Assembly (NCBI GenBank): GCA_907163375.1
Contig: CAJQUW010008706.1
Span: 620,001 to 684,000 of the forward strand
Length of the DNA: 64,000 nt
From: Prostheceraeus crozeri
Taxonomy: Eukaryota > Platyhelminthes > Polycladida > Euryleptidae
Direction of reading: 5' to 3'
Positions 43,501-50,762 of the stretch are shown here, piece after piece. Both the position numbers and the translations under genes were made by a program. Below the pieces are notes generated by a model. It saw only the letters and a list, made by a program, of their open reading frames with translations. It ran no database searches and was not told the origin of the DNA. Within the stretch, counting starts at the first letter, position 1. Every line of letters starts with the position of its first letter.

Positions 43501-44123
43501 CGAAAAAAACGTTTTTCCGATCCACCATAATGTGCATATCTCGAATCACTTGCCTAATTCGCTTACCTCGAGGTGCTTAATATATACCACTGAGTGGAAA
43601 GATCATATTTTAGCATCATGAATGATAGGCACCTCCTGCTCACGTCTTGTACTCAACCTGCCTACTGATCTAAGTTAATCAGTAAACGTGACGTGTAATG
43701 CTTCTAAACATGAGACAGAAATCTATTGCATCTACTTACCACTGGAGAGAATCGTGTTCTGACACAGTGTCCTCCTCGAATAAAGATTTCCTCCTCTAAA
43801 GGTGTTCTTCCGCTTGTTTCATCATCAGTATTACCTGGCTGTCTTATAAAGCAGAACTCAGTGCCTCCACCTGCCACGCCGTCACCCTCTCCTCCCAACC
43901 TGCACCTGCGCATCAAAGTAGAGATTGAAGCTGGAGATGCATCTGAACCATTTGGGGCGGGCGCAGGTGCGGGACGTGGTAAGAGGGGGAGGGACTGGGT
44001 GGGTAGATAGAGATGCTCAGCACAGTAGCGGCGTCCTAGAGGTCCCGGGAGAGCGCATACTAGGTCAGGGTTGATCATGACACTCGGATCGCAAAGAACT
44101 GAGGCGTCGGAATGGCAACGCAT
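16027..44123 (-). CDS. ANAPC1: ANAPC1 (APC1/Tsg24), anaphase-promoting complex subunit 1, 5' part of the gene
   Basis: APC1 is the largest scaffold subunit of the APC/C, the nuclear and cytosolic ubiquitin ligase that triggers anaphase and mitotic exit. Recognised by collinear similarity with the animal protein over six exons: 44123(or 44078)-43740, 40939-40572, 37417-36796, 35029-34739, 34585-34439 and 16560-16027. Every consecutive junction has GT/AG and matching phase (0, 2/1, 0, 0). A short exon for about 40-60 residues between 34439 and 16560 is missing from my model. The total seen is about 770 residues, versus about 1940 in the human protein: the N-terminal beta-propeller region, the serine/proline-rich regulatory loop and the start of the middle domain. 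The PC-repeat domain is not in the window. Exons are much more GC-rich than the introns, which are full of transposons. Confidence 0.88.
16561..21431. other. ANAPC1 intron DNA
   Basis: No exon or protein-coding element recognised in about 4.9 kb, apart from a hairpin at 19733-19853. The missing ANAPC1 exon could be short and lie here. Confidence 0.5.
19733..19853. repeat. Imperfect hairpin of about 120 bp
   Basis: The left arm (AATATAACATCAACATGGAT ... GTAGAACATTT) pairs with the right arm (AAATGTCCTAC ... ATCTGTGTTAATAATATT). The tip is AGGACGCTTAAGCGCCT, which contains the palindrome CGCTTAAGCG. Arm identity is roughly 75-80%. This is probably a small decayed MITE within an ANAPC1 intron; a microRNA-type hairpin is a less likely alternative. 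Confidence 0.55.
21432..22166. mobile_element. hAT-type MITE with GGACTCCGAC subterminal repeats, near-perfect 8-bp TSD
   Basis: Left end CAGGAATGCGGAGT (21432) and inverted right end ACTCCGCATCCCTG (ending 22166). Flanks ATTGAGAC (21424-21431) and ATTGAGTC (22167-22174) match at 7 of 8 bases. Both ends are packed with GATAGGACTCCGAC-type motifs, six or more copies in two orientations. CAGNGATG-like termini with 8-bp TSDs are typical of hAT. No transposase is encoded in the 735 bp. Located in an ANAPC1 intron. Confidence 0.82.
22175..23819. other. ANAPC1 intron DNA with an unassigned coding-like stretch
   Basis: A pyrimidine-rich tract ending TCTCTATTGCAG (about 22601-22612) is followed on the plus strand by an open segment 'ECSKVTIGTTDDNFGYKNAF ... 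NLCQAINDIGHKK' to a stop near 22743. Further open pieces occur to 23229. It looks like an acceptor plus exon or a decayed transposon gene, but I do not recognise the protein. Confidence 0.3.
23820..24048. mobile_element. 229-bp MITE with about 75-bp TIRs and TA target duplication
   Basis: GCACGAGGCCTTTCGTCCAA at the left end is complemented at the right end (24029-24048). The arms (about 23820-23898 and 23973-24048) are nearly identical and joined by an AT-rich centre. TA flanks both ends (23818-23819 and 24049-24050), compatible with a Tc1/mariner-type MITE. A diverged copy of one arm is at about 55321-55392 in the hAT-type element near DMAC2. Confidence 0.85.
24190..24940 (+). pseudogene. 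Penelope-like element fragment: RT C-terminus plus GIY-YIG endonuclease
   Basis: 'KPTFTGLNINYSAFCPKQYKINLIRNLCDRGAKLYSAEFF' and 'FLRVVLSRNGYP' (24239-24412) match the conserved end of Penelope-like RTs. In a second frame, 'YSYRSYVGRTERTPDKRKAEHIPR' (about 24649-24720) is the GIY-YIG nuclease start. After two tandem TGA codons (24721-24726) it continues in frame as 'PPSSSITQHHLECPHPGSRDNF ... LKLRISETVLIRLSKPPLCI' to about 24915. GIY-YIG nucleases cut target DNA for these elements. The fragment lacks most of the RT and carries a frameshift and stops, so it is a relic in an ANAPC1 intron. Confidence 0.75.
24976..25428. other. ANAPC1 intron DNA
   Basis: Nothing recognised. Confidence 0.4.
25429..26873 (-). 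mobile_element. Tc1/mariner-superfamily element with 201-bp TIRs, internally deleted
   Basis: The ends start CAGGGTGATTC and are flanked by TA on both sides (25427-25428 and 26874-26875). The left TIR 25429-25629 and right TIR 26673-26873 are about 97% identical inverted copies. They enclose a transposase gene on the minus strand that lacks its catalytic centre. The long, well-matched TIRs and TA duplications show recent mobilisation, probably in trans. Total length 1445 bp, in an ANAPC1 intron. Confidence 0.92.
25781..26504 (-). pseudogene. Tc1/mariner-type transposase, catalytic core partly deleted
   Basis: Starts at ATG 26504 ('MNYPGFTNEEIATAVAY'). The N-terminal helix-turn-helix part includes 'LIGWAKRFKTS', and a second HTH 'PTLSQRKAAQLCSVSQSSVNRVL' is followed by 'RAWKFTRMQEISDDDKVQR'. 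The first catalytic aspartate motif is visible as 'NIVFSDEATFALNGSVNLHN'. Soon after ('FIYAEEVLYS') the frame ends at 25953-25955. A different frame then gives 'YRDPRPRTLEALQERLTSLL ... GGGHFEQFL' to the stop at 25781, which looks like the true C-terminus. The segment with the second D and the third acidic residue is absent, so a deletion joined the two parts. Confidence 0.82.
26876..29160. other. ANAPC1 intron DNA
   Basis: Only weak candidates: a minus-strand open stretch at 28603-28438 ('REMLRFDEIGPSFLDIASRI' and onward) and a segment near 27625-27555 that superficially resembles APC1 but fails the phase test. No gene is called. Confidence 0.4.
29204..29780. repeat. About 218-bp tandem repeat, 2-3 units, palindrome-rich
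   Basis: Markers CATGTAACGCTCTGTCGGG recur at 29204 and 29422 and partly at 29600. Each unit contains several ACATAGTATGAATCAT-type palindromic motifs, so the strand can fold on itself. Confidence 0.8.
31753..32841. mobile_element. hAT-type non-autonomous element with perfect 8-bp TSD
   Basis: Ends CAGTGTTCCTA (31753-31763) and its inverted copy TAGGAACACTG (32831-32841). Target duplication ACTTATGC at 31745-31752 and 32842-32849 is exact. Subterminal TTCGGGCATT motifs occur at both ends (about 31778-31830 and 32780-32825). It interrupts a 54-bp repeat array of the larger element. Internally, about 32450-32565 has a 'CCAGGACTTTTCCAG ... GCAGGAACCCTG' block that may be one end of yet another hAT relic. 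No ORF of note in 1089 bp. Confidence 0.88.
32888..33157. repeat. 54-bp tandem repeat, five units
   Basis: CATAGTATGTTAACACATAC and the rest of the unit recur at 32888, 32942, 32996, 33050 and 33104, exactly 54 bp apart. As 54 is divisible by 3, one plus-strand frame stays open and gives a repetitive peptide (HTYALFIFMHTMFHSML), which I regard as incidental. Confidence 0.95.
33187..34438. other. ANAPC1 intron DNA
   Basis: No coding or repeat element recognised between the inverted-array element and exon 5. Confidence 0.45.
34439..34585 (-). CDS. ANAPC1: ANAPC1 exon 5
   Basis: Acceptor TTTCCGCAG|GTTTGC, donor ACAGTG|GTGAGT, phase 0 at both ends. It encodes 'VCKLALPSLGTTLDQPLPFDSVPGSPKTSETSVTPKLSLKDPSLHA', matching the vertebrate region 'VGKVFIPGLPAPS ... 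STPKPLSKLLGSLDEV'. Confidence 0.85.
34739..35029 (-). CDS. ANAPC1: ANAPC1 exon 4
   Basis: Acceptor TATCACAG|ACTGTTGC, donor CAGAGA|GTGAGT, both phase 0. It encodes 'DYVRTRHLCFLVPHAQRLACVKLE' and 'FGPVQSIPAQEAVYLTGQRLIVLLDPRQTIYLYSGTQR', collinear with vertebrate 'CGQKFLCFLVESQLQLRCVKF ... FGSVTNIPAKDAAPV ... LVLYTGVVR'. Confidence 0.92.
35030..36795. other. ANAPC1 intron 3
   Basis: No gene recognised. Near 36533-36545, CTTCAGTTGGTTGAGGGCC resembles a pol III A box, but no B box follows, so no tRNA or SINE is called. Confidence 0.5.
36796..37417 (-). CDS. ANAPC1: ANAPC1 exon 3, including the Ser/Pro-rich regulatory loop
   Basis: Acceptor TTTTCAG|AGCTCATC completes the split AAA codon of exon 2; donor AATCAG|GTGAGA, phase 0. 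It starts with 'FFLGHPLDEPSPV' (vertebrate 'SMLHPLDEITPL'). It contains a low-complexity loop with six SP sites within about 60 residues (NSP, LSP, HSP, RSP, QSP, SSP), then an acidic stretch 'SQDEEEGEGDAE'. In vertebrates the equivalent loop blocks CDC20 binding until mitotic phosphorylation; by analogy this is the regulatory loop. The exon ends at 'LQLVWVEPDSEAKRNQ', matching 'DHLWTETITNIREKN'. Confidence 0.88.
37645..38205 (-). pseudogene. RTE-type LINE C-terminal fragment, split by a MITE
   Basis: Minus-strand reading: 'QSLGKRSDDLRDML' (38204-38162), then the 200-bp MITE, then 'NIETISDVIERNRLRWFGHGMRKE ... GRRRKGRPRKTWSDSVAADLKQNGL ... RWRSAIHS' to the stop near 37673. Removing the MITE and one TTA copy joins the two halves in frame. 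The 'RLRWFGH' and 'GRPRKTW' motifs identify the RTE clade. Only about 120 codons of the C-terminus remain. It lies in ANAPC1 intron 2. Confidence 0.85.
37962..38161. mobile_element. 200-bp PIF/Harbinger-type MITE, TTA target duplication
   Basis: GGCCTCAGCCACACT at the left end and AGTGTGGCTGAGGCC at the right end form a 15-bp perfect TIR. TTA is present on both sides (37959-37961 and 38162-38164), and the interrupted RTE frame proves it is a true duplication. A 3-bp TTA/TAA duplication is the hallmark of PIF/Harbinger elements. The interior is rich in AGCAAAGCAAAC / GTTTGCT motifs. Confidence 0.9.
38206..40571. other. ANAPC1 intron 2 remainder
   Basis: No gene or clear repeat recognised. Confidence 0.45.
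40572..40939 (-). CDS. ANAPC1: ANAPC1 exon 2
   Basis: Acceptor TTTCAG|GAATCATC, donor ACAAA|GTAAGA, entering in phase 0 and leaving in phase 2. It encodes 'GACWAEFLVPKRS', 'CLLTSDNCLLFYTTQGEKYETRIPFRVWNMWPAGMGLLLER', which aligns with vertebrate APC1 'LWCDFIIS ... IASLPFQVANVWPTKYGLLFERS'. This is part of the N-terminal propeller. Confidence 0.88.
41557..42858 (-). mobile_element. 5'-truncated RTE-type LINE with 8-bp TSD
   Basis: Flanked by AGGCTATT on both sides (41549-41556 and 42859-42866). On the minus strand it begins inside the RT domain ('LQEKFLEKKKRLHHIFVDL') and ends with a short AAAGTAAAGTAA tail. It lies in ANAPC1 intron 1, in the same orientation as the gene. Confidence 0.88.
41563..42858 (-). 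pseudogene. RTE reverse transcriptase fragment, long ORF with one late frameshift
   Basis: One open frame of about 390 codons (to 41673) contains 'FVDLQKAFDRVPR', 'GLYQGSALSPLLFILVMEE', an intact 'LLYADDLVLTG' box, the zinc cluster 'YPCGVCGRGVGVNSVLCGQCNKWCHKRCSG ... DFRCPTC', and the C-terminal 'RLRWFGHVKRRNGEG' and 'GARPRGRPKK'. A frameshift near 41700 separates the last part ('TWLANVKDDLTRIGATEEDAQDRNHWRRLIK', ending near 41563). It differs from the RTE at 3570 in keeping YADD, so it is a separate and less decayed copy. Confidence 0.88.
42867..43739. other. ANAPC1 intron 1, with a dispersed repeat at about 43073-43205
   Basis: The segment starting GTAGCCAGAACGAGCTTCTG is related to sequences at 54155-54225 and, inverted, at 55135-55252: shared GAACGAG ... 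GATGAGACTTTCAC and, further on, CCGAGTTC. It is a dispersed repeat end with no coding capacity. Confidence 0.6.
43740..44123 (-). CDS. ANAPC1: ANAPC1 exon 1 (N-terminus)
   Basis: Ends with donor GTG|GTAAGT in phase 0. Two start codons are in frame: ATG at 44123-44121 and ATG at 44078-44076. The second begins 'MINPDLVCALPGPLGRRYCAEH', which parallels 'MIAARDLQEFVPFGRDHC' of vertebrate APC1, so either is possible. The block 'TPLEEEIFIRGGHCVRTRFSPV' corresponds to the conserved 'DYDEELYVAGNMVIWSKG' segment. A proline/alanine-rich stretch 'RPAPAPAPNGSD' sits between them. Confidence 0.78.
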
Positions 44124-44320
44124 AGGCAACTGAGCAGGAATTCTGCGTTGATTGTCTGCAGAGGGATTATGTGATTACCTGCAATGGAGAACATTGAATT
44201 CATCACATGAACGACTTTCATTGCGAAAATTATACAGAGGAATCAATCAAATAACCAAAGATAAACAGAGGAAGCATCCATTCAATCAACTGTACGAGAT
44301 GTCAATTTTAGCCTCACAAG
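44124..44320. other. ANAPC1 5' flank / probable promoter region
   Basis: Only about 200 bp separate the possible ANAPC1 start codon from an RTE fragment. The DNA becomes GC-richer toward the exon. No TATA box was recognised. Confidence 0.35.
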
Positions 44321-45078
44321 CTCTGCAGTGGCATTGTGGGCCGCCTGTCATCCGCAGTAGCTGCATTCGTGTGTCGCCGGTGTAACGGGAAAATGAGGAC
44401 CGACCAAACTCCATCATTTGGAGACGGTGATCTTTTCAAGGTTGATGAGGAAAGCTACGAAGTAGTGAATACTTTCCGTTACCTCGTTGATATCATTGAT
44501 GCTAACGGAGGAGCAAGTGCAGCAGTCAGAGCGGTTACCCGCAACCGTCGGTGCATGTTTCGCGATCTGGCACCCTTTCTGACATCCAGAGCAACTGCAC
44601 TTTCAATGAAGACAGTAATCTACAAGTCAAGTGTGCGCACCAACATGTTGTACGGCAGCGAGACTTGGCCATGTCATCAGTGTTTGAGGCATCTTGAGGT
44701 GAATGAAATGAGGATACTCCGTTGGATGTGCGGAGTCTCCTCTCGAGACTGCATTTCCAATGAAGAACTCAGAAGAACAGTGTACCTAAAGTCTATCGGT
44801 GACACTGTAAGAAGACGTCGACTAAGATCGTGTGGTCATGTGGAAAGGAAAGACGAATGAAAGTGGTTGAGGCGCGTGCGAAAAATACAAGTGAATGGTC
44901 GTCGACCTGTTGGACGTGGAGCGATAACATCAAAGAAGACCTTCGAGCGTTCGGGCTCCGTATGGAAGATGCAAGCAACCGAGCGAAGTGGAGAACTGCC
45001 ATACAAGCAAACAGTCGCACCTAACATGGATGGAACAATCGGCGTCAAATGGTACGAGTAAGTAAGTAGGAAAGTAAG
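44321..45078 (+). pseudogene. 5'-truncated RTE-type LINE, C-terminal part
   Basis: Starts abruptly in the zinc-cluster region ('LCSGIVGRLSSAVAAFVCRRCNG'), followed by 'VDEESYEVVNTFRYLVDIIDANGG', 'SSVRTNMLYGSETWP' and 'RRRRLRSCGHVERKDE'. A frameshift near 44855 then leads to 'KIQVNGRRPVGRG', which corresponds to the GRPKKRW region. It ends with a GTAA-type tail (45056-45078). It sits just upstream of, and divergent from, ANAPC1. Confidence 0.85.
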
Positions 45079-46590
45079 AATCCTGCTTATGTAACCGATC
45101 TCTGGCTCCACGATAATGCAGTTTATAGGATGGGTCAGAAGTGACATGTAATTGAATAAATAATTATTATAATAATTTGTTGACACTGTCTATATTATAA
45201 TTTGAACTGACAGGGTTGCTGCCCTTTAATGCAGCGTTAATTTTCCTCTTTCCAAACCAATTGTTTTTCGTGTGTACAACAATTAAGGTAATCTCCAATT
45301 TTTGTGCTTATCCTATCAAGAACTAAATTCAACAATGGCTTTATTTTGATTAATTATCTTACTTGATAAATAACTAAATAACAGATTGAACGAAGATGAT
45401 TGTCTTTTCATTGTCTGCTTAATCGCTGAAATAACATTGTCCGGGGCTATAGGCCCATGGAAGTCACAATTAACACCCCTTATTCAACAATAGAATAAAG
45501 CTACCTCTGTCGATCTATCTCTCTCTCTTATCTCTGCGTGCAGTCAACACAACGAACGAGTACTGTGATTTCAATTTTTGTACAAATAGATTTATCGCAA
45601 GTCTATCGAAAAAGTGGAATTGAGGTTTATCAAGGTCAATTCCAATTCCAGTAGATTTAAATATCGTCAATTCCAATTCCAATTCCGACTTTTCCAACTC
45701 TGGTGTCAGACGCCTTATCATGAAGGCTGGGTAGATTGAAAATGATGCTGATTACGGCTTTCAGACGCTTTGTCGGGTCAGTGATAATTATAATGCGTTT
45801 AAGCAATAATTTGAATCGCGATAAAAATGTTTGATACTGTGCATGCAGTGATCGCAGTTTTTATCTAAACTCATCTCCTTACTTTCTTAATTATGCGTTT
45901 TATTTTCCTTGTTCAATTAAAAAGCTTGCTGAATTATTATTACTGCAATTATTCGATTTCGCTCATTATCATCATAGCGTAGAAATTGACAAAAGCATTG
46001 ATTTCATATATAGGGAAGACATTCTACGACGAGGCGTGAACGCATGTTCATGACCGTGCATCAAGGATTGGTACTCTCTGCGACATTGTGTACTTTCAGT
46101 CCTTACGTAGTCGAGGTGTCATTCGGCCATCGGTGGGTGGCCGTGTTCTGATCTCAACTGATGTTTGCAACGCTAAAATTAAATTTAAACAATTTGCTGA
46201 TTAATTAACGTGATGTTGATTATGATTAATGATTGATTAAATTTTCAAAACCGTGATTATGATTGAGATTAATGATTGAACTTAATTTCAATGACGTGAT
46301 TATGATCATGATTAGCCTCAAAAAGTTACTTGATTATGATTTTGATCAATGATTGATTAACCCACCTCTAGATGGACCAGACCTCATCAGACTGATAGAG
46401 TGACTTGTGTGCATGTATTACATGCACCGATCCGATGTTATCTTGGTCATGCTATGAGAGAAAAGACCAAAGCGGAGTCTGATGTACAATGTAGATTAAA
46501 ATATTTGTACACAAGTAAAGGATGCCACCCGCTGCGACGGCGAGATGAATCTGTCTTAGTCATTGTTGTAAAGCAATGCCGATTTCCAAT
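45079..46590. other. Intergenic DNA with hAT-like subterminal repeat relics
   Basis: Two compact clusters look like hAT ends. Cluster one at 45611-45706 has repeated CAATTCCAATTCC ending in CTTTTCCAACTCTGG. Cluster two at about 46180-46375 has repeated TTGATTATGATTAATGATTG units ending in AACCCACCTCTAGATG. Partner ends were not identified, so neither is called as a complete element. Confidence 0.45.
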
Positions 46591-47078
46591 AAGTTTTAAT
46601 AATGAAAGCAACACAATTGACTTCATGTGTTTAATACCCGAGCGCTTTCGTGGCCTCTTGTCAAGGGTGGACGGCCAAGTGTGAACATGTACAGAGATGG
46701 CTGAGAAACATTCAATGATAACTGCCGCCAGTGACACCAAACAATCAGTGCCAAGGTAAAGACAATGAATAAGGGAACTCTTCATGTACACATAAAACAG
46801 GTCGTCTCGCAGCTATGTACAGTGCTTCCAATACAGGCAAAGAAAAACGATATTTACAAGATGATAAAATAGAAAAATATGTACAAAGTGGACGTCTGTG
46901 GTGTTGTCTTTACCTTGGCACTGATTGGTTGGTGTCACTGGCGGCAGTTATCATTGAATGTTTCTCAGCCATCTCTGTACATGTTCACACTTGGCCGTCC
47001 ACCTTTGACAAGAGGCCATGAAAGCGCTCGGGTATTAAACACATGAAGTCAATTGTGTTGCTTTCATTATTAAAACTT
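46591..47078. repeat. 174-bp inverted repeat, about 98% identical, 140-bp spacer
   Basis: The left arm 46591-46764 and right arm 46905-47078 are reverse complements with three mismatches by my count. The 13-mer CTTAGTCATTGTT occurs as a direct repeat just outside or overlapping the two ends (46555-46567 and 47076-47088). The arms contain no recognisable coding domain. The near identity points to a recent event: a young foldback element or a templated inverted duplication. Confidence 0.9.
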
Positions 47079-47088
47079 AGTCATTGTT

Positions 47089-47515
47089 ACCGATTTTCTT
47101 AAAAGATCATTCTCTGGCAGAATATTCGCCGAGAAGAAAATTATTGATGAAGCTGAGCGGCCGATGCCCGAGTTTCAAATGAAGACAGAAGCGTCAAAAA
47201 GACGGGAAGGTGTACGTACGTCGATGTGATGCTATTTTCCGTGGATGTGTGGAAGCACAAGTCTGAATATCAATTAAGAAAACTTTACTAACACAAATGA
47301 GGCAAGAAAGTTCCTACCATGTTGTCCTCGATGACTTCGTCAAACAGTCAAGGAGGATGGACTTCATTTTAAGATAATTTCATGATTATGCACGCTGTGA
47401 AGTACAAGAAATTCATTAGAACAAATAGCCTTTGTATAATCTTAATAGCAAATAACCGACCGAGTATCAAATAAAAATGTTTAAGATTCTATGAGTATAA
47501 ATTAGATTGAGGCCC
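47089..47515. other. Intergenic DNA
   Basis: Nothing recognised. Confidence 0.4.
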
Positions 47516-48125
47516 TTATAAGATAAGATCTCTTTATTGCCTTACAAGTTACAATCGGTAAGCGCAGTACATATCACGATAGTCAATAATAAACATAAGA
47601 ATGCAAAGAAGAGCTTACATGGCAGAATCATAAAAAGTGAGTAAAAAGTAAAATAAAACACTGAACAAAACTATTTACAATAGCAAATAAAAGACGAAGC
47701 GAAGCGCTTCGTCCTAGCGAAGGGTCTGCAAAGGGCACAGTTGGGTTTTGTATGCCGATTCACACGATGTTTGACTTTAGACACAAACATTTCTCTCAGG
47801 AGATGATCAGAACAACTTTCATTAACAATTTTTCACACATTGAATGCTTGAAAATAGCAATCGAAACACCAGGAAATTGAGAAACATCAACACCAATTAT
47901 GCGGAAGATGCGTCGTTCGATAGACAAAAGCTTCTTGAAAACATGTTCTGACATGTTGCAAATACATGGATATGCATATATCAAAATTGAGCGAATCAGT
48001 GTTACATAGCATCGCACCATCAAAGGAACAGGGTAGTGCGACTTCCTTAGGTTTCGAAAAATAAAAATACGCTTGGAAACCTTCTTGACAATGACATCAA
48101 CATGCAACTTCCACTTAAGATCAGA
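47516..48125 (-). pseudogene. LINE 3' fragment: end of a CR1/jockey-like RT ORF
   Basis: 'LHVDVIVKKVSKRIFIFRNLRKSHYPVPL', 'CYVTLIRSILIYAYPCICNMSE', 'LLSIERRIFRIIGV' is the thumb / C-terminal region of CR1/jockey-like RTs. After a frameshift, 'NCALCRPFARTKRFASSFICYC' resembles the very end of such ORFs. Upstream RT motifs are missing, so the copy is 5'-truncated near 48125. The 3' UTR ends near AATAAAGAGATCTTATC (about 47525-47541). Confidence 0.78.
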
Positions 48126-50445
48126 CGCTTATAAATATCGAATGATGAAACCTATAATGTACAAAGACCAATGAAAGCATAAGCATTTAAATAAATATCA
48201 AACACTGATTCCACGCATAGCATGCCTATTGAAAAGTAGATCCGTACACCACTGTGTAAAACACAATTTCATGAAGGACTTTGCGGAAACCATGTCTCAG
48301 ATCAGAAGTTATGGTGTGTAGACAGAGCAGATATGTGAACCATTCCCGCATTCGTACATGAAATTGACCTATATGTCAGTTTTCGTCATTCAAGGTTCGA
48401 GGTGGAATTTCTGACAGATAAGATGGTACAGAATCAGGGAGACAAAACTCGTACGTTTAACATAATGTCAAAAATTCCAAAAAATAGGAGCTGGTGAAAG
48501 AAAACGTGAATCATCTAGCGATCGAGAAAAGTCTCTCATGCTACCAACAATCCAGGTGGACCAAAGTGGAGAAGTTCCTAGGTGATAGTGGGTAAAAGAA
48601 AACGCAACTCTTTTTAGTTTTCAGATGGTTCTTTCAAACCAAGCCTCTCACTCTCCCCAGCTTGGTAAAGTCACTGTTTTGATAAAATCTCATTCTGGAA
48701 ATCGTTGATTAAGTATTTTTGCAGCTTTTGTAAAACTATAGTCGCTGATGCTATTATCAATATTAACAGTCAGCAATTGAAAGTATTAATCAGCTATTTT
48801 GAATAAACAAGCAGCACAGGGTTGACGACGGGTCTTGAAATCGTAAACTCATTAAAGAAGCGGCCTACATTATTTAAAGCAGAACTATTTCTTGCCAATT
48901 AAGATCAATGATATCTATTTAAGTTTAAATCGCAACTTTATTTTTGAAGAAAAGTCAACATGTCGACCAAAATGCATAATAAACAGCATTTTTGATAAGG
49001 AACATTCCGAGGAGAGTGACTGATCAAGAGATACCGGGTTCTAACATCAATGGCGATCAGAGAAAGAAGTAGAGCATTGTCAGAAGGACATGAAGCTCCT
49101 GCATCTCAACCCTCGACTTGTGCAAGACCAAACTCTGTAGATAAGGCGCACACACGCAAACAGGGACCGACTAGCCCAAATGTCGCACCCTTCAACCTGG
49201 GCCTCAACCGACACTAAACGAGGAGCAAGAGAGTAAGTGGTCAAGTGGCGGCTTTAGCGATCAAGCCTTTAATGCTCAGCATGACAAAATATTTTGTCTT
49301 ATTATCCACACTAAATCGACGTTCTTAACAATAAGAAAATTATCCTCTTGTATCAACAAGCCAAACTTTATTGCAGCATTTTTAAGCTTCCATTACATTA
49401 AATTACTATTCTCTGATCATATCAATGATATTAAGGTCATACCAAGTGTCATACTTAATTAAGATTTATTAAGTAGCTGACTTATTCTGAAAAATACAAG
49501 GGAATGTAAGTCTATTCGAGCAGGTCTCATTCGTCATTGGCCAATGCATCTCAAACGAATACAATAGCGAAACCTGTAGATACTAGATAATGAATTCCAT
49601 ACTCCATCTCATTCAATGGACGAAAAACACAAGTTACACGCATAGCTCCCTCGAAAGTTGTTCTCAACTGACAAGCGCCAGCTGACTGGACGGCAAGCTA
49701 CTGATAATCGACGTAGTGAGATGTCTTAATTGAGTCTCAGCAAGTTCAGTGACATCAGCTTCTGTATAATGTGCTTACTACACATTTCATGAGACAGAGA
49801 AAATGCAAATTGGAAATGAGCGCGAGATTTTGTTCGTCAAATCGGTAGAAGTTTATTTAGCTACGTATAACATTAACTCCTTGATAATGTATGCGTGGCT
49901 CAAAAAATTGCATTTTTAACACTTGGAATTTCCGCTTCATACCAAAGAATTTGATGAGCATGACCTTATGAAAAATCATGGATCTGCCAATGAAGTACTC
50001 CCCATCAGGGACTTGGACGGTGGCATCGTGACGGTGCCGCCACGTTGCCGACATAGTCTGGATCTCATAGTTGCTATTAAATTGGACTCCTTCCTACCGT
50101 CTTCCATTGCCACTCTCGGGGCTTGACCATGCGACCAAAATATTATCACTGTATCAACGAAACCACTTTGAATCGTTTAGGTCAATGAGAAATGAAGAAA
50201 AGGAATAAATTTTCACTGAAAAGCAATTTTTACAATTAAAATGTAATTGAAGAACTTATTGGGTCATTTACATGTGTCACCTATATTATTTCGCTTATTT
50301 TAATATTTCATGACATACAAGTCCCAATTCCAACACATATTCACTTTCGAACTGTTACTTGCATGAACATTTACGTTCTGTAATAGGGCGTGATTTGACT
50401 GGTGTACATTGAATCATCAAAAACAAAATATTTCATCATATTTCT
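48126..50445. other. Intergenic DNA, no gene supported
   Basis: No convincing gene. At 49857-50126 both strands are open for more than 60 codons and GC content is locally higher. The minus-strand reading contains 'MEDGRKESNLIATMRSRLCR' and the plus-strand reading 'MEFPLHTKEFDEHDLMKNHG'. I recognise neither and cannot choose between them. Confidence 0.35.
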
Positions 50446-50762
50446 TTATCTTGAATGACCTATAGGATATGTTTCTAGAGTGTCAATTTTCTTTTCAATT
50501 GTCACTGTATCCGATATCTTGTCTTTAGCCACCTCTTCATCAACTGCCGTTTCAATTTTCGTTATATCACCAACCTCGTCTTTAACCACTTCTTCATCTG
50601 ATATTCGATGAGATTCTGATTTCATCTGATTTTCTGATGATCGAGGAATATCCAGCAATTTTCCATCTTCACCGACACTCAATCCCAATTTGAATCTTTC
50701 TGCTTTCTGTGCCACTATTTCTCGACGAGCCGCAGCCCTCATCTCCTTTTCGTAATCGACAC
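50446..50762 (-). CDS. DMAC2: DMAC2 exon 4 (C-terminal charged tail)
   Basis: Acceptor TTGTCTTCAG|GTGTCGAT completes a GGT codon. 'VDYEKEMRAAARREIVAQK' is followed by a tail rich in D, E and K with repeated 'DEEV.KDE/DKI.D' segments, ending at TAA 50448-50446. This tail has no counterpart in human DMAC2 and looks disordered. Confidence 0.85.
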
